64,000 bases of DNA. Source: Eubacterium limosum (GTDB lineage: Bacteria; Bacillota; Clostridia; Eubacteriales; Eubacteriaceae). The translations under genes were made by a program, and so were the position numbers. The notes beneath the pieces are model-generated. The model was not told where the DNA came from. It made no database searches and saw only the letters and a program-made list of their open reading frames with translations. Of this stretch, positions 16,334 to 23,948 are shown piece after piece (the first letter of the stretch is position 1; each line of letters opens with the position of its first letter). The DNA is taken from positions 2,356,001 through 2,420,000 of the forward strand of contig NZ_CP019962.1 of the NCBI RefSeq assembly GCF_000807675.2, written 5' to 3'.

Positions 16334-16702
16334 ATGCTTACACGGCCAAAGTATTCAAAAAACAAGGGAATTGTCCGCCTGTCCGGACAGCTTCGTCCCG
16401 GCTCCGGCTTCTGCCTTTTGCCTGTGAGCCCAGGAAAATGCCGGTGTGCTATCCAGGTTCTGGAGGGCGATGTGCGGCTGAACCACGCAGTCTTTAACCC
16501 GGACGGCGGCGCCTGGAGCGCACCGGCGCCAAACAATAAACACGTGCATTACACCTGCCATGCGGGAGAGCACTGTGAGATCGATCTGGAAATCGGGTAC
16601 AGCTTTGGCAGGGCCGACCATGTAAATCTTGAGAACCTCCATCTCCTGCACCCGGCTGTGGTGGCCTATTCGCTGGAAAAAGTGGAAACACAGCCCAGAT
16701 AA
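16334..16702 (+). CDS. Uncharacterised 122-aa protein under fluoride riboswitch 3
   Basis: ATG at 16334 follows GAAGGGA by 5 bases; the frame is open further upstream but passes through the leader and terminator. The protein is beta-rich with two Cys near the middle (GKCRCAIQV) and His/Cys residues in HVHYTCHAGEHCEID. The spacing of HVHYTCHAGEHCE could suit metal binding or a cupin-like barrel. I do not recognise a family. It is the only gene in its unit and is preceded by its own promoter and aptamer, so a part in fluoride response is inferred. Confidence 0.6.
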   Translation: MLTRPKYSKNKGIVRLSGQLRPGSGFCLLPVSPGKCRCAIQVLEGDVRLNHAVFNPDGGAWSAPAPNNKHVHYTCHAGEHCEIDLEIGYSFGRADHVNLENLHLLHPAVVAYSLEKVETQPR

Positions 16703-16788
16703 AAACACAGCCCGCGGACAGTAAAACCCTATTGGCCGCTGGAATAAAGAAAAATGACCGGAAGAAAAACTCAGCGCATAAAAAAATC

Positions 16789-16817
16789 GAGACAAAACAA
16801 ACCGAATGTGATATAAT
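16789..16817 (+). promoter_or_regulatory. Promoter of the structured leader before the DUF6431 gene
   Basis: GAGACA (16789-16794), 17 bp and TATAAT (16812-16817). Confidence 0.65.
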
Positions 16818-16835
16818 ATCCCTAATGAAAAAACA

Positions 16836-16937
16836 GCATTAAAGTGGTAAAGCTACCAAAATAAATAATGGTTTCCGGGACACATGTCAATCAACCGGCA
16901 CACAGACGCTCAATGGGCGCTGTGTGCCGGTTTTTTT
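16836..16937 (+). ncRNA. Structured leader RNA with strong terminator, possible riboswitch of unknown class
   Basis: A hairpin GGTA-AAGC-TACC lies inside a CATT/AATG pairing (16836-16870) and is followed by GGTTTCCGGGACA. A strong terminator follows: CCGGCACACAG (16895-16905) with CTGTGTGCCGG (16920-16930) and seven T. The CCGG upstream of the terminator can compete with its 5' arm, an attenuator design. It lacks the CTGAT-R-CTYC end of the fluoride motif. It faintly recalls the mepA (guanidine-IV) motif from memory, which I could not verify. Confidence 0.45.
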
Positions 16938-16974
16938 ATTGGCCTGCGGCGCCCGGGAGTCCCGGGGAGAAAAA

Positions 16975-17533
16975 TATGCTCATATCTAAAGCACAGCTTA
17001 TTGTGAAAGGGGAGACCGGCGGCGAGGGACATGAAGCCCGGCAGCTCCTGAAGATTGTTTACGAGGAGATGCCGGACTGCCCGCGGTGCAGCGCGCCTAT
17101 GAGTGTGCGCGACCACTTCTGGCGCGTGCTTATCGGTATGGACGGCGTCCGGAGGGAGATGCGGCCGCGCCGTCTGGTCTGCACCTGCGAGACCTGCGAG
17201 CTGCACACACGCCCGCAGCGCAACCTGCCCCAGGGTGTTGTGCCCAGACGCCAATACAGCGCGGAGGTGCACCAGGCCATTGCCGAGGGCCGCCGCGATG
17301 TGCCCTGCGCTGACAACACCATTCACCGCATTTACAGATGGCTCCTCGGCCTGGCCGCTTTTGTGCTGTCCTGCGGGCTTTTTATGCCGGATTGTGAAAA
17401 CGTTAACGAAGTGGCTGGCAGGACGGAGAGTCCCCTGGAGCGTCTGAGAAATATAGCCGGAGGCGGTGAAAATTGGCTTGCCCGGGTGGTGGGAAGGGCC
17501 GCCGGCCGGGGCGGGGGTTTGCACTGGGTTTAG
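16975..17533 (+). CDS. DUF6431-like zinc-binding protein
   Basis: About 185 aa from ATG 16975. CPRC near residue 37 and CTCETC near 72 form a probable zinc ribbon. The segment RRQYSAEVHQAI after it is typical of DUF6431 proteins, which resemble the DNA-binding part of some transposases. The C-terminal 40 residues are low-complexity Gly/Arg and may be a degenerate extension. Transcription comes through the attenuated leader upstream. It stands at the left edge of a phage-like cassette (Rha, replication protein), so a mobile-element origin is likely. Confidence 0.6.
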
Positions 17534-17612
17534 GATGTGATTGACATAGGAATAGGGTAAACTCACGGTATCATCTCAAAAAGATGAAATTTCTGATGCT
17601 TGAGGAGGTACA

Positions 17613-18425
17613 ATGATGAAAACCCAAAACAAAGGTCCGGAGACATCCCGCGGCCTTGTTCATTGTGCAGAAAATTCAAAAACGGACAAAATGATTGAAG
17701 TCACCCTGTGGAAAAACCGCCCGGTGGTAGGGAGCCGGCAGATAGCCCGGGACTTTGAGCGGGCCCACAAGAGCGTGCTGAGGCGTATCACCCTGCTGAG
17801 GCGGGAGACATCGGCACAAAATTGCGCCGATCTTTTTATGAGCTCCACTTATGTTGACCAGTACGGAAGAACACAGAAGGAATACCTCGTCACCCGGGAC
17901 GGCTTCGCCCTGCTGGTCATGGGCTTTACCGGCGCCCAGGCCCTCTCATGGAAGCTCCGGTACATCCAGGCCTTTAACGCCATGGAGGAACAGCTCTGCC
18001 GGCAGGCCCTTTCCATGCCCCAGGATAAGGCCCTGCTGGCCGCCGCGGTGCTGGAGGCCGAGAAGGTCATCGCCGGGCTGCAGGCAGAGGCCGACTACGC
18101 GAAGCGCGTCCTCGACAGCCAGGCGCTCATCCCCATCACCGGCATCGCCAAAGATTACGGCATGACCGCGGATTTTATGAACCGCCTGCTCCACAGTCTG
18201 GGCGTCCAGTTCAAAAAGGGGAAGCGCTGGTATTTGTACGAGGCCTGGCAGGACGCAGGCTACGCGGCCACCAACACCGACACCATCCGCAAAAAAGACG
18301 GCAGCGTCAAGGTGGTGGAGAGCCTGCAGTGGACCCAGAAGGGCAAACGCTTTATCCGCGGTCTGCTGGCCGAAAACAACATCTACCCTGTACTGGAGCG
18401 TGGCAGCCATGAACTTTGTGACTGA
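17613..18425 (+). CDS. Rha family phage regulator with KilAC domain
   Basis: The 270-aa protein has an N-terminal Rha domain (about residues 32-125) with KSVLRRI, the YLVTRDGFALLVMGFTG signature and WKLRYIQAFNAME. A C-terminal KilA-C/ANT domain follows (LIPITGIAKDYGMTADFMNRLL to WTQKGKRFIRGLL). Such proteins act as antirepressors or early regulators in temperate phages. It is more GC-rich than the paralogue at 23,945 in the adjoining prophage. Ribosome binding site GAGGAGG. The gene overlaps the next one by 26 bases. Confidence 0.85.
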   Translation: MMKTQNKGPETSRGLVHCAENSKTDKMIEVTLWKNRPVVGSRQIARDFERAHKSVLRRITLLRRETSAQNCADLFMSSTYVDQYGRTQKEYLVTRDGFALLVMGFTGAQALSWKLRYIQAFNAMEEQLCRQALSMPQDKALLAAAVLEAEKVIAGLQAEADYAKRVLDSQALIPITGIAKDYGMTADFMNRLLHSLGVQFKKGKRWYLYEAWQDAGYAATNTDTIRKKDGSVKVVESLQWTQKGKRFIRGLLAENNIYPVLERGSHELCD

Positions 18426-19068
18426 GTTTTTAGGCTTCATGGCCTGGCTCATGGCCCGGCCGCGCAGGTCCTTAGAGATCCTGGGCCTCTGGGTGTACCT
18501 TTTTATAAAAAACAACGCCGCCGCCGTCCAGGACGAGGACGGCAGCTGGTACTGGCCCGTATGGTTCGAGGTGGACAGCAGCGCGCTGCGCGCCTTCATG
18601 GACGGAATCTCCTCGAAACGCCTCTGGGAACTCCGGCAGGAGCTTATCCGGTATTCCCGGCTGGAATACCAGAAGGCTTCCGGCGGCCACCCCGCCCGCT
18701 ACGCCCTGATTCCCTTCGACACAGGGCTGCGGCAGGTTCGCCTGAGTTCCGCAGCCCATTCCGGCAGCAGTTTCTTCTGGAAGCCCGCCGCGGAATGCAG
18801 TGGAAACCCGGCGGGATTCCAACCGGAACGCCCTCGGGAACAAAACCGGTTTTCTTCTGATTCAGATATAAATAATAAATATATAAACACAAAGAGTATT
18901 CCAGGGTATGCGGACACCAACCCCAACGGCTTCAACATTCCGCCAAAACTCACTGAGGAGGAAGAGCGCCAGCTCGAGGCAGCGTATCCCGACCCGGTCG
19001 AGCGCTTCTGGGCAGGCATGGCCCTCAGGGATCAAAAGGCAGAGGAGGAGAAAGCATGGGAATTTTAA
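18400..19068 (+). CDS. Phage replication-type winged-helix protein
   Basis: 222 aa from GTG 18400 (an ATG lies three codons later). Residues 25-100 contain NNAAAVQDEDGSWYWPVWF and SKRLWELRQELIRYSRLEYQ, the winged-helix pattern of phage replisome organizers, similar in layout to the protein at 28,136. The C-terminal third is charged and may contact helicase-loading factors. The gene is part of the GC-rich cassette with Rha and an XRE regulator. It is weakly conserved, so confidence in exact function is limited. Confidence 0.55.
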   Translation: MAAMNFVTEFLGFMAWLMARPRRSLEILGLWVYLFIKNNAAAVQDEDGSWYWPVWFEVDSSALRAFMDGISSKRLWELRQELIRYSRLEYQKASGGHPARYALIPFDTGLRQVRLSSAAHSGSSFFWKPAAECSGNPAGFQPERPREQNRFSSDSDINNKYINTKSIPGYADTNPNGFNIPPKLTEEEERQLEAAYPDPVERFWAGMALRDQKAEEEKAWEF

Positions 19069-19277
19069 AGGACAGCTACGCCGATCTCTACGGCGAGCGC
19101 TTTTACGAAGCGCCGGGCTACACCGCCTATGAATGTATGGCCGAGGGCACCCTGCGCTGCACCATAAGAGCCCACACCCTGGAGGAGGCCGAGAACCGGT
19201 TTGCCGAAGTCCTCGACGAGGCGGAGGACAACCACCCCGGCCTTACCCTGCGCCAGCAGTGGGTGGCGGAAACGTGA
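19056..19277 (+). CDS. Small acidic phage-like protein
   Basis: 73 aa, overlapping the previous gene by 13 bases and the next by four (GTGA). The sequence is acidic with an amphipathic helix TLEEAENRFAEVLDEAED. No family recognised. Tight overlaps on both sides support translation within the cassette. Confidence 0.5.
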   Translation: MGILKDSYADLYGERFYEAPGYTAYECMAEGTLRCTIRAHTLEEAENRFAEVLDEAEDNHPGLTLRQQWVAET

Positions 19278-19519
19278 CCGCCGCCTTTGCCCGCTGGCTG
19301 CGGGAGAGCCGCAGCGCCAGAGGGCTGACCCAGCAGGCCCTGGCCGAGGCGGCCGGCCTCAGCCATAAGACCGTTTTCCGGGCAGAGCGGGGCGAGGCCG
19401 TGAGCGCCTACAGCCGGGAACAGCTGACTGCCTGCCTGGGCAGCCCGCCCCCGGAAACCGCTGACCAAATGGGCCAGAGTGGACACTTTATACTGTCCAT
19501 ATACCGGGAGCTGCTGTGA
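19274..19519 (+). CDS. XRE-type helix-turn-helix protein
   Basis: 81 aa from GTG 19274, overlapping the upstream stop as GTGA. Residues 5-45 read ARWLRESRSARGLTQQALAE followed by AAGLSHKTVFRAERGE, a standard XRE helix-turn-helix with conserved LTQQALAEAAG and F-R-AERGE. It probably controls the cassette. No dimerisation domain is obvious in the short C-terminus. Confidence 0.7.
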   Translation: MTAAFARWLRESRSARGLTQQALAEAAGLSHKTVFRAERGEAVSAYSREQLTACLGSPPPETADQMGQSGHFILSIYRELL

Positions 19520-19559
19520 TGGTAAACTTAAACCAGAAAAACGAAAGGAGGAACACCCC

Positions 19560-19652
19560 ATGGCCTATGAACGCATCAAAACCAAGCACGAGCTCAAGAT
19601 GAACCTGAACTACGGCGAGATCGGCGGGAATGTCAGTTATAAAATTAACTAA
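19560..19652 (+). CDS. Small ORF interrupted by the prophage left end
   Basis: ATG 19560 follows AAAGGAGG by 7 bases. The frame runs 30 codons and ends with TAA at 19650-19652, just past the attL core. If the prophage is removed using the TAAAATT core, the frame continues from ATT into GTTGAAACCCGC on the far side and ends after 36 codons. The peptide starts MAYERIKTKHELKMNL. No family recognised. It appears to be the phage integration target. Confidence 0.5.
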   Translation: MAYERIKTKHELKMNLNYGEIGGNVSYKIN

Positions 19653-19672
19653 ACTAAAAAAAACGGCCATTT
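19624..19672. other. attL, left prophage boundary
   Basis: Core TAAAATT at 19640-19646. Host side carries GCGGG at 19624-19628, which mirrors CCCGC at 55287-55291 on the other side. Joining the two host halves gives a symmetric empty site, as expected for serine-integrase attB. Confidence 0.65.
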
Positions 19673-19685
19673 TTAGCCGTTTTGG
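19653..19685 (-). terminator. Terminator of the recombinase gene
   Basis: AAAACGGC (19665-19672) and GCCGTTTT (19676-19683) form a stem, with T-runs in the minus-strand sense. Confidence 0.65.
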
Positions 19686-21073
19686 AAGTTAAATATAATG
19701 GTGACGTCGTCGTCATTGATTTCGATTCGTTTGATGATCGAACGAATTAGTGCTTTTTTCTGTTTTATGTCTCCGGTTTCAAGAATTATATCAACAGAAT
19801 CGAATATCTCTTTGTAATCTTCATAAGACTGAACAACTGGTTTTCTCAATTTGGAAAGATCGTCTTCAAGTTTTTTCTTTTTCTCATATAATGCATTTAT
19901 TTTTTTATTCAGTTTATCCAGTGGTAATTTATCCAGTGTATAAAGATCCATCAGCTTTTCGACCTGTTGGTCGCACTCAGATATCTCTTTGTCAAGACGG
20001 GTCAGATTATTAATGTTACTATCGGCAGCGGGATTGCTCAGTTCCTCAAAATACTGCCGATCGAAAGATAATCGTTTGATCGTATCTATAATCATACTAT
20101 CCAATTTATGTGTTGGCCAGCTTTTTGACTTACACTTTTTCTTAAATTCGCTGCCTGGCTTCTTTCGATTAGGGCAGCAACAGTAATAAGAGTATTGAAC
20201 CCCATTGCACTTTGTTGACCGAACGCCGTATCGTTCACCGCATTTAGCACACCAGAGAATTCCGGTTAATAGATACCGGGTTTGTTTCCCTTGCCACCGT
20301 GTTTTTGTCTGGATCAGGACCTGCGCTTGCTCAAATACGGCATCGCTGAGAATGGGGTCGTGCAGACCATCAAGGACTTCACCATTAAAGTTTACTTTGC
20401 CAATGTAGACAGGGTTTTTAAGTATTTGTATCACCGAGGTGATGGCGTGCCAAGCTAGTGCACCGGGATATTTCTTTGTCATGATTCGACTGATTTCGGA
20501 GTAGCTAGCCCCCTTCAACCAATAATCAAAAATTTCACGGACAATTGCGGCTTGGGATTCGTTAATGACTAACCCTTTTTCTTTGCGATCATATCCAAAA
20601 GGCAGTCCACCATGGATCAGACCGGATCGGACTCTTGCTTCCATTCCGCTGTGCATTCGCTCAAGAATCTGCTCCCGTTCAAGCTGGGCGAAAACGGATA
20701 GAATCCCGACCATGGCCCGGCCAAAGCTGGTTCCGGTGTCGAAGCTCTCGTTTACGGAGACATAATCAACGTGGCAGGGGAGAAAGATATCTTCAATAAG
20801 GTGCAGGGTATCTTTTTGGCTTCGGGATAGCCTGTCGAGTTTCAAGGACACGACTACGTCCAAATTCCCAGCCTTGGTATCCGTAATCATCTTTTGCATG
20901 GCCGGCCGGTCTAGTTTAGCGCCAGAGAAACCGCCGTCAATATATTCTTCGGCTACCGCCCAATCATGGCTCTGGCAGTAAGCTTCAAGGCGGCGTTTCT
21001 GTTCTGGAATCGAATAATTGTCCACTTGTTCTTCTGTACTTACGCGGATATAAAGACCCGCTCTCTTTTTCAT
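19673..21073 (-). CDS. int: Large serine recombinase (phage integrase)
   Basis: The 466-aa protein has a resolvase domain (about 4-150) with the catalytic serine in YIRVSTEEQ (Ser12) and SLKLDRLSRSQKD. A recombinase domain (about 160-260, with GLPFGYDRKEKGL) follows. Then comes a zinc ribbon (CAKCGERYG to YYCCCPN) and a coiled coil (about 345-420). This is the layout of large serine integrases that join attP and attB unidirectionally. It starts with AGGAGG at 21,08x and is the leftmost prophage gene, next to attL. Its promoter region is a near-perfect inverted repeat shared with an opposing small RNA. Confidence 0.93.
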   Translation of the reverse strand: MKKRAGLYIRVSTEEQVDNYSIPEQKRRLEAYCQSHDWAVAEEYIDGGFSGAKLDRPAMQKMITDTKAGNLDVVVSLKLDRLSRSQKDTLHLIEDIFLPCHVDYVSVNESFDTGTSFGRAMVGILSVFAQLEREQILERMHSGMEARVRSGLIHGGLPFGYDRKEKGLVINESQAAIVREIFDYWLKGASYSEISRIMTKKYPGALAWHAITSVIQILKNPVYIGKVNFNGEVLDGLHDPILSDAVFEQAQVLIQTKTRWQGKQTRYLLTGILWCAKCGERYGVRSTKCNGVQYSYYCCCPNRKKPGSEFKKKCKSKSWPTHKLDSMIIDTIKRLSFDRQYFEELSNPAADSNINNLTRLDKEISECDQQVEKLMDLYTLDKLPLDKLNKKINALYEKKKKLEDDLSKLRKPVVQSYEDYKEIFDSVDIILETGDIKQKKALIRSIIKRIEINDDDVTIIFNFQNG

Positions 21074-21122
21074 ATCAAAGACCTCCTAAAAAAGGGTATA
21101 AAAATACCCGGTATTGAGTTTT

Positions 21123-21178
21123 ACCGGGAGGTCTGATATAATTATCTTGTTCAGGGACATTATATGAGACCTCTCGGT
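21123..21178. promoter_or_regulatory. Face-to-face promoters in a 20-bp inverted repeat
   Basis: Arms 21123-21142 and 21159-21178 match at 18 of 20 positions, with a 16-bp spacer. Each arm contains a TATAAT: plus strand 21137-21142 (with TTGAGT 17 bp upstream) and minus strand 21159-21164, driving the recombinase. The predicted start sites lie within a few bases of each other, pointing inward. Confidence 0.6.
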
Positions 21179-21226
21179 TTTGTGTATGTCATCGCCTCTG
21201 TGTTGGTAGCACGGGGGCGTTTTTTT
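21149..21226 (+). ncRNA. Predicted small RNA opposite the recombinase promoter
   Basis: It starts from TTGAGT-17-TATAAT and ends at a strong terminator: CGCCTCTGTG (21193-21202) with CACGGGGGCG (21210-21219) and seven T. The product would be about 75 nt with no ORF or ribosome binding site. No matching RNA family is known to me. Confidence 0.5.
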
Positions 21227-22598
21227 ATTGCGCTTTATGGGCTTGCTTTTTCAACATCATGCTCTCGCGGTATTGCTCGGCTTGTGGGGTTCTAATAAAA
21301 TCAACGGTTTTATCGTGATTTTTCTGAACTTCATTGATAATTTCGTCCAGTGTTACATTAAAAAATTCTCTCCGTTGATTTACCATATTGATTTTTTTAT
21401 CCTCAAACGCTTTATGTAATGCATTTTCAAGGGATGGAGCATCATCAGAAAAGATCATAGCGTGCACATCAAAATTAAAAGGAACGGAAGCATCCCCGAG
21501 TTCGTTTACGCGGTCTAATGGCTCTAGGCGTCGAGTCATGCCTATTTTATAAACATTTTCGCCAAAGGCTCCAATGTTTGAAATAATATATACATAGCCT
21601 GCGCGTTTGTTAGCTTCTCTATAATCAATATCTTTAATAGCTGCGTTGATCTCGGAAATTTTATTCTCAATTTCTAATTTTTTAGCATTTAAGTCAGGTA
21701 GTTCCTCTGGAGAAGCCTTTTCGATTTGTTGCGTAACCATTTTTAGAGCATTTTGATAATGGTTTTGCTCCTTTCGAATATTTTTTCGGGCTTCCTCAAT
21801 CTCTTTTGCTAATTTAGCTTCTTCTCTTAAGCGCTCGCGTTCTTCTTTGGCAGCTTCCTTTTCCTGTTGTTTTTTTAGAGCATATTCATAACAGAGATTC
21901 AGTTCTTGCAATTTCAAATCTAGGTATTCCTCGCTAATCTGAATATCCATTGCTTTATTGAGCTTTTCTAGGCTTTCTTTGGACTTAACAATACGGTTCC
22001 GAATGGACTCGATGTTATTAAATTTGACTTTTGCGGTGACCGTTTCGCATTCATTATTAAAAGTGCGAAGAGCCTGCTTGACATTGTCTTTGACCATTTT
22101 TTGGCCTTTACTCAGGCTGTTGTTAAGAGTCATATTCTTGCTATAAGTACATGCTGTGTCATTTTTAATCATATCTTTTTGACGCTGACGAATAATAGCA
22201 ATTTTATCCTTATAGGCTTCAGAATTAACAAGATCATAAATAGGGGAGTAAAGACCAAAGTCTTGATAAAGCGTCTCGTCATCTAAAATAATAAGTTCTT
22301 TTTTCTTAATTTGTATTTCGTTTTTTAGGTTAAGGAGTTTATTGTTTAACCGATTAATTTTAATTTCAAGCGACTCCCTCTCTTTGTCTAAAGCAGAAAT
22401 TGTTTCTGTGCTGTTCATTAATTCGGGCGAAAGGGCAGACCGTAGGCGTTTATTTTCTGCTTCTAATGTTTTGATCTTTGCTTGATACTCTTTGTTCTTG
22501 GCCGCAGGGGTTAATTCTTCTGCTTTATCTTTAATTTGTTCTTGCGCAGAAGATAAACTGTCCGAAATTTGTTTTTTAAATTTATCAAATAATGCCAT
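21225..22598 (-). CDS. DUF4041 / GIY-YIG (T5orf172-like) phage protein
   Basis: The 457-aa protein starts with an Ala/Lys/Glu-rich helix and a coiled coil to about residue 100. A DUF4041-like region follows, with LYSPIYDLVNSEAYKDKIAI, then a second coiled coil (230-330). The C-terminal GIY-YIG domain has GYVYIISN near 345, YKIGMTRR and the ALHKAFEDKKINMVNQRREFF finish of the T5orf172/MUG113 branch. Proteins of this build are common in lysogeny modules next to repressors and may act as accessory or defence functions. It is transcribed leftward with the repressor. Confidence 0.8.
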   Translation of the reverse strand: MALFDKFKKQISDSLSSAQEQIKDKAEELTPAAKNKEYQAKIKTLEAENKRLRSALSPELMNSTETISALDKERESLEIKINRLNNKLLNLKNEIQIKKKELIILDDETLYQDFGLYSPIYDLVNSEAYKDKIAIIRQRQKDMIKNDTACTYSKNMTLNNSLSKGQKMVKDNVKQALRTFNNECETVTAKVKFNNIESIRNRIVKSKESLEKLNKAMDIQISEEYLDLKLQELNLCYEYALKKQQEKEAAKEERERLREEAKLAKEIEEARKNIRKEQNHYQNALKMVTQQIEKASPEELPDLNAKKLEIENKISEINAAIKDIDYREANKRAGYVYIISNIGAFGENVYKIGMTRRLEPLDRVNELGDASVPFNFDVHAMIFSDDAPSLENALHKAFEDKKINMVNQRREFFNVTLDEIINEVQKNHDKTVDFIRTPQAEQYRESMMLKKQAHKAQ

Positions 22599-22668
22599 TA
22601 TACACCTCTCAAAAAAAAACTATTTATCAAATTTTTCTTAAAACTTTGACACTGAATCTTACAATATC

Positions 22669-23523
22669 TTACAATTCCACAAACCCTTCAATCTTCTTCC
22701 CAAGCACCTTACCTTGAATCACAAACGTTGAGAACTCACTGATCTGGATCGGTGCGTATTCGGGGTTGTGGGAAATCAGTTCATCGTCACCATACTCTTT
22801 TATGAAACATTCACCGTCCAGGTAAAAAACACCGATATCGCCGATATTAAGGGTATCGGTGTGTTGAATATAAACTGAATCCCCATGGGAGAGGGTGGGC
22901 TCCATGGAATTGCCCGCAACGTGCATGGTGGTATCTGCACCTTCTGGAAGTTCATCTTCTGGTACTTCAATTGTGACCATTTCCGTGTTGTCGTTATACT
23001 GACCACCACCAGCACCGTAAGCACCCTCAAATTGATTTATTTTAACCATTTTATGCCCTTTCTTTGGAATTGGCGGGGCATTGTTGGCAGTGCCGCCGTA
23101 TGGGATTCGTCGGGCATATAGGTCAAGCTGGTCTTGGTATTCTTCTTTGAGTACTTGAAGTTCGGCTTCGTGCTGCTCTGTTTGCTGTTGCTTGAATTGG
23201 TTATAACGGTCAAGTTCACGTGATAATAGGTAATCAATAGTGTCTTTGCCGTAAGTATCGAGTTGACGATATTTTTCAATTAAAGTCAACTCATCATAAG
23301 ATACTTTTTCTGGGAAATTACCAGCCATTTCATCTTGCCAAAGGTAATTAGCATCAACGTTTAAAGCTTCCATCATTTTTGAGACTGTTAACATATTTGG
23401 CTCGCTATTACCCTTTTCGTATCCAGTGACCGTAGACTTTGCCACTCCTATTTTTTGCGCTAACTGTTCTTGTGTCATTTTTTTATTTAATCGAGCTTCC
23501 TTTATTCTATCCTTAAAAGCCAT
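22669..23523 (-). CDS. CI-like repressor, XRE HTH plus S24 peptidase
   Basis: 284 aa from ATG 23523 with AGAGGTGG upstream; longer frames run into the operator region. Residues 5-60 form an XRE helix-turn-helix (MTQEQLAQKIGVAKSTVTGYE). A Gln-rich coiled linker follows. The S24 LexA-like domain has its Ser in AGNSMEPTLSHGDSVYI and Lys in ECFIKEYG, so self-cleavage during the SOS response is expected. It is divergent from the Cro-like gene, and both promoters lie in the 176-bp region between them. Confidence 0.9.
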   Translation of the reverse strand: MAFKDRIKEARLNKKMTQEQLAQKIGVAKSTVTGYEKGNSEPNMLTVSKMMEALNVDANYLWQDEMAGNFPEKVSYDELTLIEKYRQLDTYGKDTIDYLLSRELDRYNQFKQQQTEQHEAELQVLKEEYQDQLDLYARRIPYGGTANNAPPIPKKGHKMVKINQFEGAYGAGGGQYNDNTEMVTIEVPEDELPEGADTTMHVAGNSMEPTLSHGDSVYIQHTDTLNIGDIGVFYLDGECFIKEYGDDELISHNPEYAPIQISEFSTFVIQGKVLGKKIEGFVEL

Positions 23524-23547
23524 TAGAACCACCTCTTTCATGCTTAC

Positions 23548-23576
23548 ATTATAATCAGAAAATAAAGACAAGTCAA
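23548..23576 (-). promoter_or_regulatory. Repressor promoter (PRM-like)
   Basis: Minus-strand TTGACT (23571-23576), 17-bp spacer and TATAAT (23548-23553). Confidence 0.8.
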
Positions 23577-23586
23577 TATAAAAAGT

Positions 23587-23671
23587 TTGAAAAACTCGAA
23601 TTTTTTTAGCGAAGCACCTTGACAAAGTCGAGAAATACGAATATAATAAGCATAAAGGTTGAGAAATACAA
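23587..23671. promoter_or_regulatory. Phage operators, three 13-bp sites
   Basis: TTGAAAAACTCGA (23587-23599), TCGAGAAATACGA (23628-23640) and TTGAGAAATACAA (23659-23671) all fit TYG-N7-CRA. The middle one lies inside the spacer of the rightward promoter, the last just downstream of it. Confidence 0.65.
23619..23647 (+). promoter_or_regulatory. Early rightward promoter (PR-like)
   Basis: TTGACA (23619-23624), exactly 17 bp and TATAAT (23642-23647): full consensus. Confidence 0.9.
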
Positions 23672-23699
23672 ACTATCATAAGATCGGAGGTAGTAAAAG

Positions 23700-23948
23700 T
23701 TGAATATCGAAAACCTAAATCAACCAGTGGCAAAAAATGTTGCAAGAATAATCAACGATAAGGGACTAAAGCAAAAAGCAGTAGCGGAACGTCTTAATCT
23801 ACCCGCTCAAACTTTTAGCGACATGCTAAATGGCAGACGGATTATCAAAGTTTCAGACACGCTACAAATTTCGAAGGTGCTAGGGGTCGAACCACAAGAG
23901 TTATTCAAAACCCAAAACCCATCCCCAAAGGAGGCAACTCAAAAATGA
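23700..23948 (+). CDS. Cro-like XRE regulator
   Basis: 82 aa from TTG 23700, preceded by GGAGGT at normal spacing. The helix-turn-helix is KQKAVAERLNLPAQTFSDML, followed by NGRRIIKVSDTLQISKVLGV. It is the first gene under the consensus early promoter and divergent from the repressor, the position of Cro. It overlaps the following Rha gene by four bases. Confidence 0.8.
   Translation: MNIENLNQPVAKNVARIINDKGLKQKAVAERLNLPAQTFSDMLNGRRIIKVSDTLQISKVLGVEPQELFKTQNPSPKEATQK

Noticed and set aside
21123-21178. The 20-bp inverted repeat as the attachment site
   Set aside because: An integrated prophage should have its site split between the two ends, and a consistent core was found at 19,640 and 55,273 instead.
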